Positions 61,648 to 64,000 of a stretch of DNA of 64,000 nucleotides are shown in pieces (within the stretch, counting starts at the first letter, position 1; each line of letters begins with the position of its first letter). The position numbers and the translations under genes are program-made. Below the pieces are notes generated by a model. It saw only the letters and a list, made by a program, of their open reading frames with translations, searched no databases and was not told where the DNA came from. Source of the DNA: a virus; IMG/VR virus record IMGVR_UViG_3300028610_000426, positions 19,101 through 83,100 of that record; one strand, 5' to 3'.

Positions 61648-62106
61648 ATGGCTGACAAAGATGAAGAAAAATATCTCAATCCAGTTGGGTACTGGGAAGT
61701 AACCACGGACGGGGACTGTGAGGGCAGGAGCCAACGTCACCTTGGCACGTGGTACGGTCATTGGGTGGATATTGCATTTCATCTGGCAGACCGCCAGTTC
61801 TATCAACTCAAGTTCGAAAAGATAGAGCGGCCGGAAGTGTATGACCCGGTTAAGACAGAAGTCAACGTCATGTTTAATATCGATTCGGGTACATGGGGTA
61901 TGAACAGACCCCAGCGTATTAAGTTCTTCACAGAAGCTTTGGGAGACATGGCTGATAAAGTTATCGTCAAGGATTGCAACTATTACGGGAGCGTTACCTT
62001 GACACGAGGTGATTTAGCTGAGAAAGAGCTTGCCAAGAATAAACTCCAAAAACAGGCGTTGGCCAAACTCACCACCACTGACAAGGAGGCACTGGGTCTG
62101 TTATGA
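61648..62106 (+). CDS. hypothetical protein
   Basis: This 152-aa protein was not recognised. It has G-Y-W-E-V-T-T-D-G-D-C-E-G near residue 14 and a helical Lys/Ala-rich end. AAAGGAGGT precedes the ATG. Confidence 0.7.
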   Translation: MADKDEEKYLNPVGYWEVTTDGDCEGRSQRHLGTWYGHWVDIAFHLADRQFYQLKFEKIERPEVYDPVKTEVNVMFNIDSGTWGMNRPQRIKFFTEALGDMADKVIVKDCNYYGSVTLTRGDLAEKELAKNKLQKQALAKLTTTDKEALGLL

Positions 62107-62528
62107 CAAAAGAACACGATTGGTTTAGAAGAGGAGTAGGTGATCCGGATGATGCTTCTCCAGAGGAAAAGAAAGAAAATAAATTATACCGGAGCCTTGT
62201 CCGGATTGAAGAGGTTGGAGAAGATTACATCATAGTGTGTGTTCCAGCGTGGGACTCTAACTCTTTCAAGGTCATGAGAAACAGAATTTGGATAAGTGAA
62301 ACACTTAGCCTTGATGAATTGCGGGAGAAAAAGTGTCCTATCAGGATACCTGTTAAGTGTACCCTTGGGGTGAAATTCCATCAGAATATGCGCTTCCACC
62401 AATGGGAGACAGAGAGTATGGTGGACGCCAACGAACTAGCCGAACTTAAGACATACTGGGCGGCTAAGTTCAATCCAGATGACGCTTACTATATGGGATT
62501 GACTTTCGGAGATGAGGTGGACAAATGA
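62103..62528 (+). CDS. hypothetical protein
   Basis: This 141-aa protein was not recognised. The start overlaps the upstream stop (ATGA). A charged N-terminus is followed by beta strands and an acidic end. Confidence 0.68.
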   Translation: MTKEHDWFRRGVGDPDDASPEEKKENKLYRSLVRIEEVGEDYIIVCVPAWDSNSFKVMRNRIWISETLSLDELREKKCPIRIPVKCTLGVKFHQNMRFHQWETESMVDANELAELKTYWAAKFNPDDAYYMGLTFGDEVDK

Positions 62529-62830
62529 TTGACGCTATTGGAGTTGCTTACTTCGCCACTGTAACAACGGCCACAATCCTATTGACATTCGCTGTTATTA
62601 TACTTATGATGGCGGTAAGACAACTAAAGCGCCGGGTCCGGGAGTTGAAGACGGCCGTGTCCTGTAAATCTTTTGTCGTGATCCGGTATGAATGGATAAA
62701 TCTCACTCAAAAGAAAAGGTTTATTCGGTGTGTGGTGTGTCTGGCCCAAGCACCTCTTCATTTAGCTGGGTGTGATTTTGAAAGACAAGATATGATAAGG
62801 GCCAGAGCGAGAAGGGGGAATAGCCCATGA
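62525..62830 (+). CDS. membrane-anchored zinc-type protein
   Basis: This 101-aa protein has one membrane helix (about 5-30), an Arg-rich segment, then Cys at 47 and C-V-V-C (about 69-72), so a small cytoplasmic metal site is possible. Confidence 0.65.
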   Translation: MIDAIGVAYFATVTTATILLTFAVIILMMAVRQLKRRVRELKTAVSCKSFVVIRYEWINLTQKKRFIRCVVCLAQAPLHLAGCDFERQDMIRARARRGNSP

Positions 62831-63054
62831 AACAAAAAATCGAATATAATTTTGAAGGAGATTTTTCTAAAAAATGTCGTATAGCTTCCGGCTTTTATGA
62901 TGAAGGTAGGGAGGGGCAATATTATGGAAGAATCTGTGTAACCGACCAACAGTGGGCTATTGTTCTATTCGATGGAGATGATGACCCCACCCTTTTCAAA
63001 ATAGATGGTCTTGATATTGTCCAAGAAAAATGGGTTAATGGGAGGTTTTTATGA
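62827..63054 (+). CDS. hypothetical protein
   Basis: This 75-aa beta-rich acidic protein was not recognised. ATGA overlaps on both sides. Confidence 0.65.
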   Translation: MKQKIEYNFEGDFSKKCRIASGFYDEGREGQYYGRICVTDQQWAIVLFDGDDDPTLFKIDGLDIVQEKWVNGRFL

Positions 63055-63332
63055 CAAACGGCGAACGATTTCTTGACCTTTTAAAAAAGGCTACCAAAAA
63101 TCTGCTTCCACCGGAGAGCCACGAACTGGCATTATGGTGTTTATTGGAAAGTGAACGGGAGAACGTATTGCTGTTATTGGACCAAGGACATCCTTTCCAA
63201 TTCCATAAAGCTTTCCGGCAAATGGACATCACTGATTCCGGGCGCAGAGATATGGCCATATGGCACCTTCTTGATAACGCTAAAATCTTCTGGGAAGTAT
63301 TCCATGAGGTCTGGCCCTTGAGGGAGAAATAA
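63051..63332 (+). CDS. hypothetical helical protein
   Basis: This 93-aa protein is all-helical by composition, with L-A-L-W-C-L-L-E and M-A-I-W-H-L-L-D, two similar helices suggesting an internal repeat. GGGAGGT precedes the ATG. Confidence 0.66.
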   Translation: MTNGERFLDLLKKATKNLLPPESHELALWCLLESERENVLLLLDQGHPFQFHKAFRQMDITDSGRRDMAIWHLLDNAKIFWEVFHEVWPLREK

Positions 63333-63526
63333 TGTCTCATGATAACTGGTTTCAACCAGATGAACTATCTATTAATTATGTAAAGGAATTTTCAAGAGCG
63401 GAACGTGCAGAAACTTTCTTGGAGATGATTCGAATAACCCTAATGTGTTCACCGTTTAAAAATACTGTTTGGGGGAAGAAGATAAACAATCTTATAAAAC
63501 AATATAAGAAGGAATCAACAACATGA
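63332..63526 (+). CDS. small hypothetical protein
   Basis: This 64-aa protein is helical and basic at its end. TAATG couples it to the upstream gene. Not recognised. Confidence 0.62.
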   Translation: MSHDNWFQPDELSINYVKEFSRAERAETFLEMIRITLMCSPFKNTVWGKKINNLIKQYKKESTT

Positions 63527-63648
63527 AATTTCTTTGTATAATTCGTCATAAGTGGGACGTGGAAAAATGTGGGTGTAGTCGAACATGTGATCGATGTGGA
63601 GCTTATCAATATAGAAAGTGGTCCACTGGTGATTGGGTGTTTATGTAA
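63523..63648 (+). CDS. small zinc ribbon protein
   Basis: This 41-aa protein has C-G-C-S-R-T-C-D-R-C-G near residues 16-26, a compact Cys cluster. ATGA overlap with the upstream gene. Confidence 0.66.
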   Translation: MKFLCIIRHKWDVEKCGCSRTCDRCGAYQYRKWSTGDWVFM

Positions 63649-63668
63649 TTTTGAAAAGGAGGTTCATC

Positions 63669-64000
63669 ATGGCCGGAAAACAGGGACGGAAAAAGAAAAT
63701 CAAAATGACCAAGAATCAAAGAATTAGGGCGGGGTATCAGAACCAGATTATTAATCTAACCCAAGTCTTGATGGAGAAGTTTTTACAGCCTCCCCCAAAC
63801 TATGTTGTCTCCGCTGACCTGAAGACTTTACCCACGGAAAAACTCAAGGGACTCCGGGATGCTCTTCAGCGGAAACTGGAGTATCTTGTTGACAAGGCGA
63901 AGGAGGCTATTGCCAAAGAGCGGGATGAATCCATCAAGGCCGGACTTATGTGTTGTCAATGTAGTAAGGTTATTACACAATCTGATATGGATGATGGAGT
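63669..64000 (+). CDS. basic protein with coiled coil, cut by window end
   Basis: The frame starts at ATG 63669 after AAAGGAGGT and stays open to the right edge. The visible 110 residues show a Lys/Arg-rich start, a helical region with K-L-E-Y-L-V-D-K-A-K-E-A and C-C-Q-C near residue 98, the beginning of a zinc site. Function unknown. Confidence 0.7.
   Translation, partial: MAGKQGRKKKIKMTKNQRIRAGYQNQIINLTQVLMEKFLQPPPNYVVSADLKTLPTEKLKGLRDALQRKLEYLVDKAKEAIAKERDESIKAGLMCCQCSKVITQSDMDDG

Overview
This window is a dense, almost entirely plus-strand stretch of a large lytic tailed-phage genome with a T4-type replication module. Genes are short, packed head to tail, and mostly joined by ATGA or TAATG stop/start overlaps with strong AGGAGG-type ribosome binding sites. 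I see no tRNA, rRNA, insertion sequence or CRISPR array. The host cannot be named from the sequence. It must be a bacterium that uses sigma70-type promoters (TTGACA/TATATT) and anti-Shine-Dalgarno pairing.

Replication and repair core. The genes are a family B DNA polymerase (gp43-like, 578-3409), a zinc-finger/TOPRIM primase (gp61-like, 6597-7607), the sliding clamp (gp45-like, 11201-11869), the clamp loader ATPase and small subunit (gp44/gp62-like, 12300-13657), the translational repressor RegA (14539-14943), a gp33-gp59-gp32-like block (17712-19649), a UvsX/RecA-like recombinase (38403-39494) and an NAD-dependent DNA ligase (41411-43258). Nucleotide supply comes from a B12-dependent class II ribonucleotide reductase (19731-22346) and ThyX (24631-25326). 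Around them sit metallophosphoesterases, a DHH phosphoesterase, a nucleoside-deoxyribosyltransferase-like protein, a SLOG/DUF2493 protein and a NADAR protein.

Accessory genes inside the core include a 31-aa protein resembling bacterial ribosomal protein bS22/AURKAIP1 (9422-9517), a proteasome-beta/HslV-like Ntn hydrolase with T1, D17 and K33 in place (13665-14207), and a 93-aa protein with a twin-arginine signal (12019-12300). There is also a promoter-RBS-minigene-terminator unit whose only strongly initiated reading frame is AUG AGA UAA (about 4277-4463).

Late block on the minus strand (48496 down to 44458). Eleven genes lie behind a T4-type late promoter (TATAAATA at 48542-48535). Eight of these, and three plus-strand genes after regA (15166-16873), begin with the same short tag: Met, a basic residue, Phe, then a hydrophobic-x-Glu site. 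It looks like the capsid-targeting/prohead-protease tag of T4 internal proteins. One tagged protein resembles an ADP-ribosyltransferase, as T4 Alt does. I consider this set of candidate capsid-packaged proteins the most interesting thing in the window.

Early accessory region (about 22.4-44.4 kb and 48.7-64.0 kb). This holds more than 80 small genes, many with Cys-pair zinc motifs or single membrane segments. Others are a stand-alone topoisomerase VI-A/Spo11-like protein (53453-54424) and three HExxH proteins. Transcription is driven by a repeated promoter cassette, TTGACAT-N(16-17)-TATATT followed almost at once by GTGGAGGTA, which I find 14 times counting degenerate copies. Early (sigma70-like) and late (TATAAATA plus a gp33-like coactivator) classes of promoter suggest T4-style temporal control.
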